In this document: positions 44,301-52,835 of the stretch, in pieces
Layout: every line of letters starts with the position of its first letter
Numbering within the stretch: position 1 is the first letter of the stretch
Assembly: GCA_023387965.1 (NCBI GenBank)
Contig: JAEWHE010000001.1
Location: 1-64,000 of the forward strand
Source of the DNA: Bacteroidota bacterium
GTDB taxonomy: Bacteria > Bacteroidota > Bacteroidia > Flavobacteriales > Flavobacteriaceae
Reading direction: 5' to 3'
DNA length: 64,000 nt
The notes under the pieces: model-generated
Seen by the model: the letters and a program-made list of their open reading frames with translations, nothing else
Told to the model about the DNA's origin: nothing
The model's database searches: none
Program-made: the position numbers and the translations under genes

Positions 44301-46855
44301 TAGGCGAAAAAGCACAAATTTCATTTCCATCAAGCGAAGGAAGTCGGGCATTAATTTCTTTAGAAAATGGTTCTCAAGTGGTGCAAACGATTTGGGCAAA
44401 AACAAAAGACGGTGAAACGCAGGTAGAAATTCCCATCACCGAAAAAATGGCGCCAAATGTTTACATTCACATCACATTAATTCAGCCACATGCTTCCACG
44501 AAAAACGATTCGCCTATTCGTTTATATGGAATTGTTCCGATAGAAGTTATTGATAAAAATACCGTACTCGAACCTCAAATTGCGATGGCTTCGGTCTTAA
44601 AACCTGAACAAAAAACCAATCTGAAAATCAGTGAAAAATCCGGTAAAGCCATGACTTACACCATTGCTATTGTTGACGAAGGCTTGCTTGACTTGACACG
44701 TTTTAAAACCCCAAATGCTTGGAATAGTTTTTATGCAAAAGAAGCGCTTGGCGTGAAAACTTGGGACGTTTACGACGATGTGATTGGAGCTTACGGCGGA
44801 AAAGTAAATCAAATTTTCAGCATCGGTGGTGATGAAGATTTGGGTGGTGGACAAGCCAAAAAAGCCAATCGGTTCAAGCCAGTTGTGATTTATTTGGGAC
44901 CATTTTCGCTGAAAAAGGGTGAAACCAAAAATCACCAAATTACCTTGCCGAAATATGTTGGTTCAGTTAGAACGATGGTTGTAGCCGGAAATGCCGAAAT
45001 CGGAGCTTATGGAAGTATTGAAAAAACAACTCCTGTCAGAAATCCTTTAATGGTATTGGCTTCGCTTCCGCGAAAAGTTTCTCCGGGCGAAAAAGTAACG
45101 CTTCCGGTAACTGTTTTTGCGATGGAAAAACACGTGAAAAATGTTTCATTGCAAATAAAAACCAATAATCATTTAAAAGTCATCAACAACGTTCGTCAAA
45201 ATGTAACCTTTGCCAATCCTGATGAAAAAATCGCTTATTTTGATCTCGAAGTAGGACAAAATTCCGGTATCGGAACGGTTTCAATAGTGGCAACATCCGG
45301 AAAAGAAAAGGCGAGTTTCGACATTGAATTAGATGTTTTAAACCCAAATCCGGTAACACATGACTTCAAGGAATTAATTTTAGAACCTAACAGTTCGGAA
45401 ACCATTAACTGGAATTCTTTTGGCGTTGCCGGAAGTAATGTCGCTAAATTAGAAGTTTCGTCTTTCCCGTCGATTGATTTTAACAAGCGTTTGGATTACC
45501 TCATTCAATACCCTCACGGCTGTTTGGAGCAAACCACTTCGAGCGTTTTTCCACAATTATATTTGGCAGATATCGCAGATGTAGATGCCAATCGAAAAGC
45601 AAAAATTCAGAAAAATGTCACAGCCGGAATTCAAAAATTAATTCAGTTCCAGGTAGCAAATGGTGGTTTTGCTTATTGGCAAGGGCAACAATCTCCTGAC
45701 GATTGGAGCACTTCATACGTGGGACATTTTTTAATTGAAGCAGAGAAAAAAGGTTATTCCTTGCCGGCAAATGTGAAAAAACAGTGGATCGATTACCAAT
45801 CCCGAACCGCAAAACAATGGCGTTATTATGAAGCCTACCGAAACGATTTTGCGCAAGCTTATCGACTATATACTTTGGCTCTTGCAGGTTCACCAGATTT
45901 ATCATCCATGAACCGACTCCGAGAAACCAACGGAATTTCGAATGAAACTAAAATTCGTTTGGCGGCAACTTATGCTTTGGCAGGTCAAAAAAATATCGGT
46001 TTGGCATTGCTCAATCAAAGTGTTATTGAGGAAGAAAATACTTACGGATATTATTCTTATTACGGTTCTCCCGAAAGAAATAGAGCAATGGCGTTAGAAA
46101 CTTTATTGATTTTAGGCAAAAAAACGGAAGCATTTCAAATGGCAAATAAATTAGCCGCAAGAATGTCTTCAAGCCAATGGCTGTCCACTCAAACCACTGC
46201 TTATTGTTTGTATGCGATGTCAAAATTTGCGATGCAAATGGGTTCAAAAGGCGTGGATGTGAGTTTTACCAATGCAGGAAAAACGCAGAGCGTGAAAACC
46301 TCGAAGAATTTTGCAGATAGAACCTTAGCCATTTCCAGCGGAAACAACGCTGTAACCCTGAAAAATAACAAAAACGCAACCTTGTACGTCAAAGTAATTT
46401 ACAGCGGAATCCTGCCAATTGGTCAAGAGCAAACCCAACAGCGAAATCTCGCCACGGATATTGTTTTCAAAGACCGAAAAGGAAATACAATCAATATCCA
46501 AAATCTGGCACAAGGAACCGAGTTTGTAGCGCAAATTTCTATCGGCAATTTATCTAGCGAACGCATCGAAAATGTGGCGTTAACGCAAATCGTTCCGTCC
46601 GGTTGGGAAATTGTCAACACCCGTTTCACGGATTACGGTGATTTTGCCGATAACAAAGTCGATTACACTGACATTCGTGACGATCGCACTAATTTTTATT
46701 TTGATTTAAAAGCCAACGAAACCAAAACCTTCCGCATTTTGCTCAATGCATCGTACCTCGGGAAATATTATCTTCCAGGTGTTCAAGCCGAAGCAATGTA
46801 CGATAATTCTTACTTCGCGAGAACACAAGGTCAATGGATAAATGTGGTAAGGTAG
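41360..46855 (+). CDS. Bacterial alpha-2-macroglobulin lipoprotein
   Basis: An 1831-residue protein. The signal peptide ends in LNSC, a lipobox, so Cys19 is predicted lipidated. Macroglobulin-type domains follow, including GFIYGERGVWRPGDTLYLSF, then the alpha-2-macroglobulin core and thioester domain: YPHGCLEQTTS contains the CLEQ thioester motif (Cys1388, Gln1391), and the alpha/alpha toroid follows. Family knowledge: such proteins trap attacking proteases in the periplasm and are encoded next to PBP1C, as here. Residues ~455-495 form an unusual Glu- then Asp/Tyr-rich tract (EYDGYDYDYYDYDYDW). It may be exported to the outer membrane. Confidence 0.93.
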   Translation: MKTLQLFALVTVFFILNSCKKSPSDFDSDFVLFKDYVTSFSSGTISANADIQVGLAFSKNEWKPNEELDNDIFDISPSVDGKVVLLPNNVIAFQPNKKLKQNQQYQVTLHLDKLIEIPNKELREFNFTVKTIAQDFVVETVDLQSYNKDSQFLNVLLKTADNMDLETAKKIISAEQNGNKLPIKFNESQKETAEFNVVIDKIQRGDDDGSITIKWDGDDADIDKKGEMEFAIPGKNNFKIIGVRVADAANQSLHINFSDPLKKDQDFSGLVALETANNLRFGVDGNVLKVFSDIALDGNLLLEVFQGIENTDGYKMKKGYAAKVNFEQIKPEVRFVKSGTILPSSSNLKINFEAASLKKVDVKVFRIFENNVLQFLQDNQLNGNYDLRKVALPIAKKTLDLTTNKMGNYKKWNTFAIDLSTLITPEPGAIYRVELTIKPSYSLYGCTTPLAEETNENEDEETEDFSEYDGYDYDYYDYDYDWNQRDNPCDKSFYSNKKVATNVLASDLGVIAKRGENNTYFFAVTDIVSAEAVSGATVDLYNFQKQKLATSETDGDGTASFSLDKKAFFAIVKKDKNTTYLKLDEGYSQSVSNFNVDGEVLQKGLKGFIYGERGVWRPGDTLYLSFLLNDKSSRLPNTHPVKLKLSDPNGKVVYQKVQKYSALNHYRFAFKTQPNSPTGNYEAVVSVGGARFYKSIKIETIKPNRLKIKNGFEGKMFFSAKNNTANVDVAWLHGAIAKDLKLEMQAKFSQQKTEFSKFPKFTFDDPSRKFSTEEINIFSGKIDENGRANVSIQPRLQSQAPGMLKAAFVTKVYENGGDVSTDVVTASFSPFQTYVGIKSPEPNKYGMLETGKKNTFEVVTVNQSGVPKVTKNLDVRVYKVDWRWWWDASDDLSNYSATSSKTAFYSQTISTDNSGKAKFSFATDEDEWGRYLVQVFDPEGGHSTGTTVVIDWPSWSGKTRNAEGDEAKMLVFSTDKEKYNVGEKAQISFPSSEGSRALISLENGSQVVQTIWAKTKDGETQVEIPITEKMAPNVYIHITLIQPHASTKNDSPIRLYGIVPIEVIDKNTVLEPQIAMASVLKPEQKTNLKISEKSGKAMTYTIAIVDEGLLDLTRFKTPNAWNSFYAKEALGVKTWDVYDDVIGAYGGKVNQIFSIGGDEDLGGGQAKKANRFKPVVIYLGPFSLKKGETKNHQITLPKYVGSVRTMVVAGNAEIGAYGSIEKTTPVRNPLMVLASLPRKVSPGEKVTLPVTVFAMEKHVKNVSLQIKTNNHLKVINNVRQNVTFANPDEKIAYFDLEVGQNSGIGTVSIVATSGKEKASFDIELDVLNPNPVTHDFKELILEPNSSETINWNSFGVAGSNVAKLEVSSFPSIDFNKRLDYLIQYPHGCLEQTTSSVFPQLYLADIADVDANRKAKIQKNVTAGIQKLIQFQVANGGFAYWQGQQSPDDWSTSYVGHFLIEAEKKGYSLPANVKKQWIDYQSRTAKQWRYYEAYRNDFAQAYRLYTLALAGSPDLSSMNRLRETNGISNETKIRLAATYALAGQKNIGLALLNQSVIEEENTYGYYSYYGSPERNRAMALETLLILGKKTEAFQMANKLAARMSSSQWLSTQTTAYCLYAMSKFAMQMGSKGVDVSFTNAGKTQSVKTSKNFADRTLAISSGNNAVTLKNNKNATLYVKVIYSGILPIGQEQTQQRNLATDIVFKDRKGNTINIQNLAQGTEFVAQISIGNLSSERIENVALTQIVPSGWEIVNTRFTDYGDFADNKVDYTDIRDDRTNFYFDLKANETKTFRILLNASYLGKYYLPGVQAEAMYDNSYFARTQGQWINVVR

Positions 46856-46873
46856 AATAAAAAATCTTTAAAC

Positions 46874-46947
46874 TTGTTATTCCGACGAAGGAGGAATCTC
46901 AGTTAAAACACGAAAATTGAGCGATTCGGCCCTCGTCTGAATGACAA
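46874..46947. repeat. Dispersed GTCATTCCGA-type palindromic element
   Basis: TTGTTATTCCGACGAAGG at the left and CCCTCGTCTGAATGACAA at the right pair with a few mismatches; GAATCTCA/TGAGCGATTC form an inner stem. Elements with these arms are widespread in bacterial genomes, as far as I recall. It lies between the A2M gene and pbpC; a remnant occurs at 11563-11595. Confidence 0.65.
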
Positions 46948-46965
46948 AAAAATAGAAATTTATCG

Positions 46966-49338
46966 TTGAAAAAAGCCAAGGCGTTTTTAAAACGCATTTT
47001 AGATAAAATAAAACGCAACCCGAAAAAAAGCATTTTCTTCGGGTTGCTTTTAGTTGCCTATTATTTTTGCTTGCCGCAAAAGTTATTCAACAATCCTTAC
47101 GCCACCGTTATCGAAAGTGAAGAAGGGGAACTTTTGGGAGCCAAAATCGCCCGTGATGGTCAATGGCGTTTTCCCGCTCAAGATTCGGTTCCGGAGAAAT
47201 TTAAAAAATGTATTGTTTATTTCGAAGACGAACATTTTTATTACCATCCCGGTTTCAACCCAATTGCCATGGCAAAAGCGGTCAATCAAAATTATCAAGC
47301 AGGAAAAGTAGTTCGGGGCGGAAGCACCTTAACCCAACAAGCTATCAGGTTATCACGTGACGGAAAAAAAAGAAGTTATTTTGAAAAAATAATTGAATTG
47401 ATTCTTTCCACAAGATTAGAATTGCGACATTCAAAGGAAAAAATCATCCAGTTGTATGCGGCTCATGCACCTTACGGCGGAAATGTTGTGGGATTAGAAA
47501 TGGCGTCTTGGAGATATTTTGGTGTACAACCGCATCAATTATCATGGGCAGAAACCGCTACCTTAGCTGTTTTGCCAAATGCACCAAGCCTTATTTATCC
47601 GGGAAAAAATCAGCAGAAATTATTAGCGAAACGCAATTCGTTACTTTATAAATTATTCCAAAATAAAATAATCGACCAAAATACTTACGAACTTTCTATT
47701 TTGGAAGATTTGCCACAAAAACCACATCAATTACCGCAAATTGCGCCACACCTTTTACAAAATGTTGCCAAAAAAAATGAAGGCGAACGCATCAAAACGA
47801 CGGTAAAATTTAATTTGCAAAACCGTGTAAACGAAATCGCTTCCCGTTATTACAACCAATACAAATATTCTGAAATTTATAATTTGTCGGTGATTGTGGT
47901 GGATGTGAAAACACGAAATATTTTGAGTTATGTGGGCAATGCTCCAACAGATAAGTTGCACCAAAAAGATGTAGATATCATCACGGCTCCGCGAAGCACG
48001 GGAAGTATTTTAAAACCTTTTTTATACGCTTCGATGTTAGACAATGGCGAAATTTTGCCGAATACTTTGGTGGCTGATATTCCTACGCAAATTGCCGGTT
48101 ATGTTCCACAAAACTTCGACATGACTTACGATGGAGCTGTTCCGGCAAGTCGGGCTTTGGCGAGATCGCTAAATATTCCATCGGTTTTAATGTTGCAAAA
48201 ACATGGCGTTTACAGGTTTTACAATCAATTACAAGAATTTAAGTTGCGTGACATCAACAAACATCCCAATCATTACGGTTTGTCGTTAATTTTAGGTGGT
48301 GCCGAAAGCAATCTTTGGGATTTGACCAAAACGTATGCCGGTTTGACTTCTACCTTAAATTATTTCACAGAAAATAACGCCAAATACCGCGATAACGAAT
48401 TTGTGGAACTCAACTGGAAGGCAAATTTTGAGCATGATTTCGGTTCGGATTCTTATGATAAAAAAAATTTAAGCGCTTCGTCCATTTGGTTGACTTACAA
48501 TGCGATGAAAGAAGTGAACCGTCCGGAAGGCGATGAAGCTTGGAAATTTTATGATTCGTCTTTAGAAATTGCGTGGAAAACCGGCACCAGTTTTGGCAAT
48601 CGGGATGCTTGGGCCATTGGAACTAATTCGAGATATGTGGTTGGCGTTTGGGTTGGAAATGCTTCTGGCGAAGGTCGTCCTTCGTTGACGGGTGTTTCGA
48701 GTGCATCACCTATTTTATTTGATGTTTTTAATTTATTGCCTCGAAAAAAATGGTTTTCTCCACCGTTAAACGACCTCGAAGAAGTTGACGTTTGTAAATT
48801 AAGTGGTTACATCGCCAACGAAAACTGCCCAAAAGTAAAACAATGGATTCCGTTGAATAGCAAACAGACTACAGCTTGTCCGTTTCACAAAATTGTGCAT
48901 TTGGGCGCTTCGGGAAAATTTTTAGTGAATAGCAATTGTGAAATGGTGGAAAATATGGTGGTAAAATCTTGGTTTGTTCTGCCGCCTGTGATGGAAATGT
49001 ATTACAAATCGAAGCATATTGATTATGTGACTTTGCCACCTTTTAGAGAAGATTGCTTAGAATCGAATTTATATGCAATGGATTTTATTTATCCAAAGGA
49101 AAATGGAAAGGTTTATCTTACGAAAAATTTTAGCGGAGAAGTTCAACCATTTGTGATTCGGGTGGCGCATGCGAATCCGAAGGCGAAACTTTTTTGGTAC
49201 TTGAACGAAAAATTTTTGGGCACAACGCAAACCTTTCACGAGATGCAAGTGGATGCCAAATCCGGAACTTACTTTGTAACGGTTGCTGATGAATCCGGAA
49301 ATGAAATCAAACGCAGAATGGAAATTGTGAATGATTAA
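46966..49338 (+). CDS. pbpC: Penicillin-binding protein 1C
   Basis: A 790-residue bifunctional peptidoglycan synthase. An N-terminal membrane helix (IFFGLLLVAYYFCLPQKLF) precedes the GT51 glycosyltransferase domain (YFEDEHFYYHPGFNP, VVRGGSTLTQQAIRLSR), then the transpeptidase domain with APRSTGSILKP (SxxK, active Ser in SILK), and KTGTSFGNRDAWAIG (KTG motif), followed by the PBP1C-specific C-terminal domain (LSGYIANENCP ... ACPFHKIVHL). Paired with the alpha-2-macroglobulin gene as in E. coli yfhM-pbpC. The start is TTG 46966; no ATG upstream in frame preserves the membrane helix. Confidence 0.95.
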   Translation: MKKAKAFLKRILDKIKRNPKKSIFFGLLLVAYYFCLPQKLFNNPYATVIESEEGELLGAKIARDGQWRFPAQDSVPEKFKKCIVYFEDEHFYYHPGFNPIAMAKAVNQNYQAGKVVRGGSTLTQQAIRLSRDGKKRSYFEKIIELILSTRLELRHSKEKIIQLYAAHAPYGGNVVGLEMASWRYFGVQPHQLSWAETATLAVLPNAPSLIYPGKNQQKLLAKRNSLLYKLFQNKIIDQNTYELSILEDLPQKPHQLPQIAPHLLQNVAKKNEGERIKTTVKFNLQNRVNEIASRYYNQYKYSEIYNLSVIVVDVKTRNILSYVGNAPTDKLHQKDVDIITAPRSTGSILKPFLYASMLDNGEILPNTLVADIPTQIAGYVPQNFDMTYDGAVPASRALARSLNIPSVLMLQKHGVYRFYNQLQEFKLRDINKHPNHYGLSLILGGAESNLWDLTKTYAGLTSTLNYFTENNAKYRDNEFVELNWKANFEHDFGSDSYDKKNLSASSIWLTYNAMKEVNRPEGDEAWKFYDSSLEIAWKTGTSFGNRDAWAIGTNSRYVVGVWVGNASGEGRPSLTGVSSASPILFDVFNLLPRKKWFSPPLNDLEEVDVCKLSGYIANENCPKVKQWIPLNSKQTTACPFHKIVHLGASGKFLVNSNCEMVENMVVKSWFVLPPVMEMYYKSKHIDYVTLPPFREDCLESNLYAMDFIYPKENGKVYLTKNFSGEVQPFVIRVAHANPKAKLFWYLNEKFLGTTQTFHEMQVDAKSGTYFVTVADESGNEIKRRMEIVND

Positions 49339-49357
49339 AGTGAAATTTTAGCAAGGG

Positions 49358-49502
49358 TTTTAGCCCTGATGGAAGTGGAAATCCTTTTGAGGAAAAAAAA
49401 TAATTTTTCTTGTGCTTGCAGAGCGATAGCTCCTGCAAGAGCTTAGAAAAATATTTTTTTTACAAAAAGATTGAAACGGACAGCAGGAAATTGCTTCTAA
49501 AA
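49358..49502 (+). repeat. Modular intergenic element, copy 6 (core type B)
   Basis: TTTTAGCCCTGATGGAAGTGG and AATCCTTTT form the 5' side; AAAAAGATTG, AACGGACAGCAGGAA and TTGCTTCTAAAA the 3' side; outer stem CCTG/CAGG. The core hairpin pairs CTTGCAG with CTGCAAG, flanked by AATAATTTTTC and GAAAAATATT. In copy 1 the equivalent stem is GTGGCAG/CTGCCAC. Confidence 0.82.
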
Positions 49503-49533
49503 AAAAAAGCCGCTGAAAATTCAACGGCTTTTT
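49501..49533. terminator. Bidirectional terminator between pbpC and the ferritin-like pair
   Basis: AAAAAAAAGCCG and CGGCTTTTT with inner TGAA/TTCA form a hairpin that abuts the end of element copy 6; A-rich on the left, T-rich on the right. Confidence 0.75.
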
Positions 49534-49554
49534 GGGTTTATTTGTTTTTTGTTT

Positions 49555-50394
49555 TTACACGATAAATAAATTGGCAATGGTTACCGATTGTTGCGTGTTT
49601 AGTGGTTCGTCATAAGATTCTGTCGCGGCACTTCCAGGAATTGCGGGACCTAACGAGCCATTGTTAACTGTAGCTACGTTGAAACCGCCTTGTGTGGTGT
49701 TTTCTTCGCCGTTGTAAACAGGTTGTGTGGCTTCGGGCATTCCGGTTCCTCTAGTGTTGCCGGTAATCCAACCTTTTAATCCACGTAATCTTCTTACTTC
49801 GGAAGCGTGTCTTGCTTCAACCGAATGGATTTGTAAAGCGGCGGTTAAAAGATCAGGTTGCGAAATTAAATTTCCGGCTTGACCTTTATAAGCTCTTACT
49901 CCGGTATCTTCGAAGGCTTGCGCCAAAATCAAAAATTGTTGGTAAGCTGCTGCGTTTCCAATTCCGGTAGCGTTAAATGGATCGAAAGCACCATTAACGG
50001 TGAAATCGAAGGTAGGTTTTGCCACGGCATTTGCACCTAAACCAGCAACTAAAAAGTCAACGTGGTCAGATTCGTGCTTTGAGATTTGCATGAAAACTTT
50101 TTCGTCTCGGCCGCCAGTTGGGATTACCCCAGATTGTAAGCCCAATTCGTAAAATTCTGCTTCTAAATATTCTAAAGTTAAGGCTAATTGTAAAGCACCA
50201 ACGGGAGTATTAGGAGTTGGGGCAATATCAGCAGCGAAAGCTTTATTGGCAAATGCGGCAAGCCCGAAAGGGATAGATGCCAAAGCTAGATTTTTTCCAA
50301 TGTTAGAAAATTGACCAAAACTTTCTCTTCTTGATCCTTTTGCGGTCATTAAATGATCGTCAGTAAAAGATTCTATAATTTTAAGTAAACTCAT
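49555..50394 (-). CDS. Tat-exported ferritin-like domain protein
   Basis: A 279-residue protein. The N-terminus has GSRRESFGQF and a hydrophobic stretch ending AFAAD, a twin-arginine-type signal. A four-helix ferritin-like domain follows with the expected carboxylate/His clusters: LEYLEAEFYELG, SKHESDHVDFL, LAQAFEDTGVRAYKG and HSVEARHASEVRRLRG. This matches the ferritin-like Ferritin_2 group; a di-iron site is likely, the reaction is unknown. It starts 17 bases after the related ferritin-like gene upstream on the same strand, so they form an operon. Confidence 0.82.
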   Translation of the reverse strand: MSLLKIIESFTDDHLMTAKGSRRESFGQFSNIGKNLALASIPFGLAAFANKAFAADIAPTPNTPVGALQLALTLEYLEAEFYELGLQSGVIPTGGRDEKVFMQISKHESDHVDFLVAGLGANAVAKPTFDFTVNGAFDPFNATGIGNAAAYQQFLILAQAFEDTGVRAYKGQAGNLISQPDLLTAALQIHSVEARHASEVRRLRGLKGWITGNTRGTGMPEATQPVYNGEENTTQGGFNVATVNNGSLGPAIPGSAATESYDEPLNTQQSVTIANLFIV

Positions 50395-50411
50395 GATTTT
50401 TCGGTTTTAGA

Positions 50412-51152
50412 TTAAGGTAAGTATTGCGCTGTAAATTCGGTTGTGATGAATCCGCCTGCGGCAGTGATAACTTGCGAAGGATTTCTGGCTACGTCAAGAC
50501 CGTTTCCATCCACGATATCGTCTCCGGCAAAATCAGCCGAGTTCGGGTTGATTAAACTTCTGATTGCGGCAGCGTGTCTCGCTTCAACCGAAACAATTTT
50601 CCCGGCAAGTAATAAATAATCGCCACTTGTGATTAATCTTCCAGCTCCATTATAAGCCGCAACTCCGGTGTCTTCTAAAGTTTTCGCAGTTCCTAAAATT
50701 GAGTCTCTACTTCCCCAGTTTACCGTTTCGTAATTAAATTCCAGCATTGGCAATAATTGCGTTGATGGATCAGGCAAAGCACCGTTTAATGCAGTTTTAA
50801 AAAACTCGCGGTGGATTACTTCGTGAGCATACAAATCTGCCAAAACTTGTCTTTCTTCGGCATTGAACAAAGTTCCAAAGTTTGAAAGGTTTACAACTCT
50901 GGTGTAAAAATCAGCTTCTAATTGCTCTAAAGCATAAGCATAAGTTAGTACGCCAAAATCGCCGCTTCCTAAATCGAACTTACCGTTTCGCACTCCAGGC
51001 AAACGATTTTGATTTGATACGCTGTCGTGATCATTGTTACAACCCGTAAGAAGTAAACCTGTTGCAGCAACAGACAACCCGCTGATTTTCAAAAAATTCC
51101 TTCTCGAATTTCCAGCAGTAACTTGCTCTTTTACAGTTACAGTGTTTTTCAT
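50412..51152 (-). CDS. Tat-exported ferritin-like lipoprotein
   Basis: A 246-residue paralog of the downstream gene. NSRRNFLKISGL is a canonical twin-arginine motif, and LLTGC supplies a lipobox, so a Tat-exported lipoprotein is predicted. Ferritin-like helices carry ALEQLEADFYTR, YAHEVIHREFFK, TLEDTGVAAYNG and SVEARHAAAIRSL. The two proteins probably act together outside the cytoplasmic membrane; a role in metal or stress handling is guesswork. A LacI-family regulator is divergent across 334 bases, and could control this pair. Confidence 0.83.
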   Translation of the reverse strand: MKNTVTVKEQVTAGNSRRNFLKISGLSVAATGLLLTGCNNDHDSVSNQNRLPGVRNGKFDLGSGDFGVLTYAYALEQLEADFYTRVVNLSNFGTLFNAEERQVLADLYAHEVIHREFFKTALNGALPDPSTQLLPMLEFNYETVNWGSRDSILGTAKTLEDTGVAAYNGAGRLITSGDYLLLAGKIVSVEARHAAAIRSLINPNSADFAGDDIVDGNGLDVARNPSQVITAAGGFITTEFTAQYLP

Positions 51153-51486
51153 AATAAAAAATTTATAAGGTTAATAATTGGTGGTAGGCGTTTTCCATTT
51201 CAATGAAAACGCATAAATTGATATACGTATAAAGTTACCGCCATGGTTTTAGGAAAAGTTTATATAATTCCTATAAAATGATTATATCACTTAACTACTT
51301 TTCAATAAAAAAGATATTTTTTTAAAGAGAATAAAATTTTAGCCGTTATTTTTTGAATTTATTTCGTCTAGAAAAAATTAAAATCAATATCGATTTCCGG
51401 TAACCGAAATTTGAAGGTTTAAGATAAGTTTTTACGAATAGTTTATATTTTTTCACTTACTTTACACTTTAATTATTACTGTAATT
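51153..51486. other. 334-bp divergent intergenic region (ferritin-like pair / LacI regulator)
   Basis: A/T-rich, no coding sequence and no clear TAnnTTTG box for either gene. The only operator-like feature is at 51393-51410. Confidence 0.5.
51393..51410. promoter_or_regulatory. Candidate LacI-family operator
   Basis: ATTTCCGGTAACCGAAAT: arms CGGT and ACCG flank a single A, with TTTC/GAAA continuing the symmetry with a one-base slip. Odd-centred palindromes of this kind are typical LacI-family sites. It lies 77 bases ahead of the regulator start. Confidence 0.35.
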
Positions 51487-52512
51487 ATGAAACCGAAAGC
51501 AACCCTAAAGCAAATTGCAAAAGAATTAAATGTGTCCGTTTCCACTGTTTCTAAAGCCTTGAGCAACAGTCCGGAAATTAGTGAACCCACAAAAATTAAA
51601 ATTCAGGAGTTTGCCAAGCTCAAAAATTATAAACCAAATAATATTGCCATTAACCTTAAAAACAGGAGTACGAAAACCATTGGTGTTATTATTCCCAATA
51701 TTTTAAATCCGTTTTTTGCAAAGGTTTTTAGCGGAATCGAAAAAGCCGCAAACGAAAAAGGTTACAACGTAATTACTTGTATTTCAAACGAATCGCTCGA
51801 CAAAGAAATCAAAACGATGGACATGTTAAGCAACGGAACCATTGACGGTTTCATCCTTTCCATTTCCGAAGAAACCCAAAAACAACAAGAATTTAAACAT
51901 TTTAAAGAAGCCATTTCTGACGGAATTCCCATCGTAATGTTCGATAGAATTTCAGACGAAGTCAATTGTGATAAAGTAATCGTGGACGATTATGACTCTT
52001 CGGTTCACGCTGTAAATCACCTCATTAAACTCAATTGTAAAAAAATCGCCCTGCTTTCATCAATCGATAATTTAAGCGTAGGAAAATTGCGGGCTCAAGG
52101 TTACGCCGCAGCTTTGGCGGAAAACAAAGTAACACTCGACAAAAACATTATCATTCGAACCGATAATCCGGACGAACTTGATTTCAACCTCGAAAAATTA
52201 TTCGAAAAAGAAAAATTCGACGGCATTTTCGCCCTTGACGAACACGCCTCTACCATGGCCATGAAACTCGCCATCAAAAAAGGCATCAAAATCCCGGAAG
52301 ACCTTTGTGTCATTGGTTTTGCTGACGGTGTTTGGTCACGTCGCCTCACGCCAAGCCTTTCCACCGTTTCCCAACACGGAATCGAAATTGGCGAAGCAGC
52401 CGCCCACAAACTCATCGAAAAACTCGAGAGCAAAGATGAAGAATACACTTACACCACAACCGTCATCAAAACCGAATTACGACAACGCGATTCCACCCGA
52501 AAAACCAAATAA
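51487..52512 (+). CDS. LacI family transcriptional regulator
   Basis: A 341-residue repressor-type protein. The N-terminal helix-turn-helix TLKQIAKELNVSVSTVSKAL and hinge region NYKPNNIAINLKNRST are classical LacI/GalR, followed by a periplasmic-binding-protein-like sensor (TIGVIIPNILNPFFAKVFSG, IDGFILS, GIPIVMFDRI, FDGIFALDEHAS, FADGVWSRRLTPSLSTV). The ligand is probably a sugar or nucleoside but cannot be read from sequence, and no sugar genes adjoin. Candidate targets: itself and the divergent ferritin-like operon. Confidence 0.92.
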   Translation: MKPKATLKQIAKELNVSVSTVSKALSNSPEISEPTKIKIQEFAKLKNYKPNNIAINLKNRSTKTIGVIIPNILNPFFAKVFSGIEKAANEKGYNVITCISNESLDKEIKTMDMLSNGTIDGFILSISEETQKQQEFKHFKEAISDGIPIVMFDRISDEVNCDKVIVDDYDSSVHAVNHLIKLNCKKIALLSSIDNLSVGKLRAQGYAAALAENKVTLDKNIIIRTDNPDELDFNLEKLFEKEKFDGIFALDEHASTMAMKLAIKKGIKIPEDLCVIGFADGVWSRRLTPSLSTVSQHGIEIGEAAAHKLIEKLESKDEEYTYTTTVIKTELRQRDSTRKTK

Positions 52513-52518
52513 AACCAC

Positions 52519-52551
52519 AAGCCGCCAATTATTGAGCGGCTTTTTTTTTTT
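52519..52551 (+). terminator. Terminator of the LacI-family gene
   Basis: AAGCCGC and GCGGCTTTTTTTTTTT flank CAATTATTGA; a textbook intrinsic terminator, abutting element copy 7. Confidence 0.9.
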
Positions 52552-52716
52552 GAAGCATTATCCGGCTATCCGCTTCAATCTTTTGTGAAAAAAAAATATT
52601 TTTCTAAGCACTTGCAGGAGCTTCTCCCGAAGGTTCGGGATTCGCTCTGCAAGCACAAGAAAAATTATTTTTTTTTCACAAAAGGATTTTCGCTGCTATC
52701 CGGGCTAAAACCCTGC
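52551..52716 (-). repeat. Modular intergenic element, copy 7 (core type B)
   Basis: On the minus strand: GCAGGGTTTTAGCCCGGAT, AATCCTTTTGTGAAA, core CTTGCAG ... CTGCAAG, TTTCACAAAAGATTG, AGCGGATAGCCGGATAATGC. The outer stem is CCGG/CCGG, a third compensated version. Copy 6 shares the same core; an extra CCCGAACCTTCGGG hairpin tips it here. Confidence 0.82.
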
Positions 52717-52780
52717 AAAACATCAAAAAAAGCATTTCAATCGAAATCCTAAAAACAACCAAATAATTCTCCGGCAAAAA

Positions 52781-52811
52781 TTTCTCATTTAAATCCATAA
52801 CTTTACCTTTG
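52781..52811 (+). promoter_or_regulatory. Bacteroidota promoter for maeB
   Basis: TTTC (52781-52784), 19-base spacer, TACCTTTG (52804-52811), then ATG 52836. It agrees with the TTTG-N19-TAnnTTTG consensus apart from the last base of the -33 box. Confidence 0.6.
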
Positions 52812-52835
52812 CAAGTCAGATTTAAATCTTCAAAA

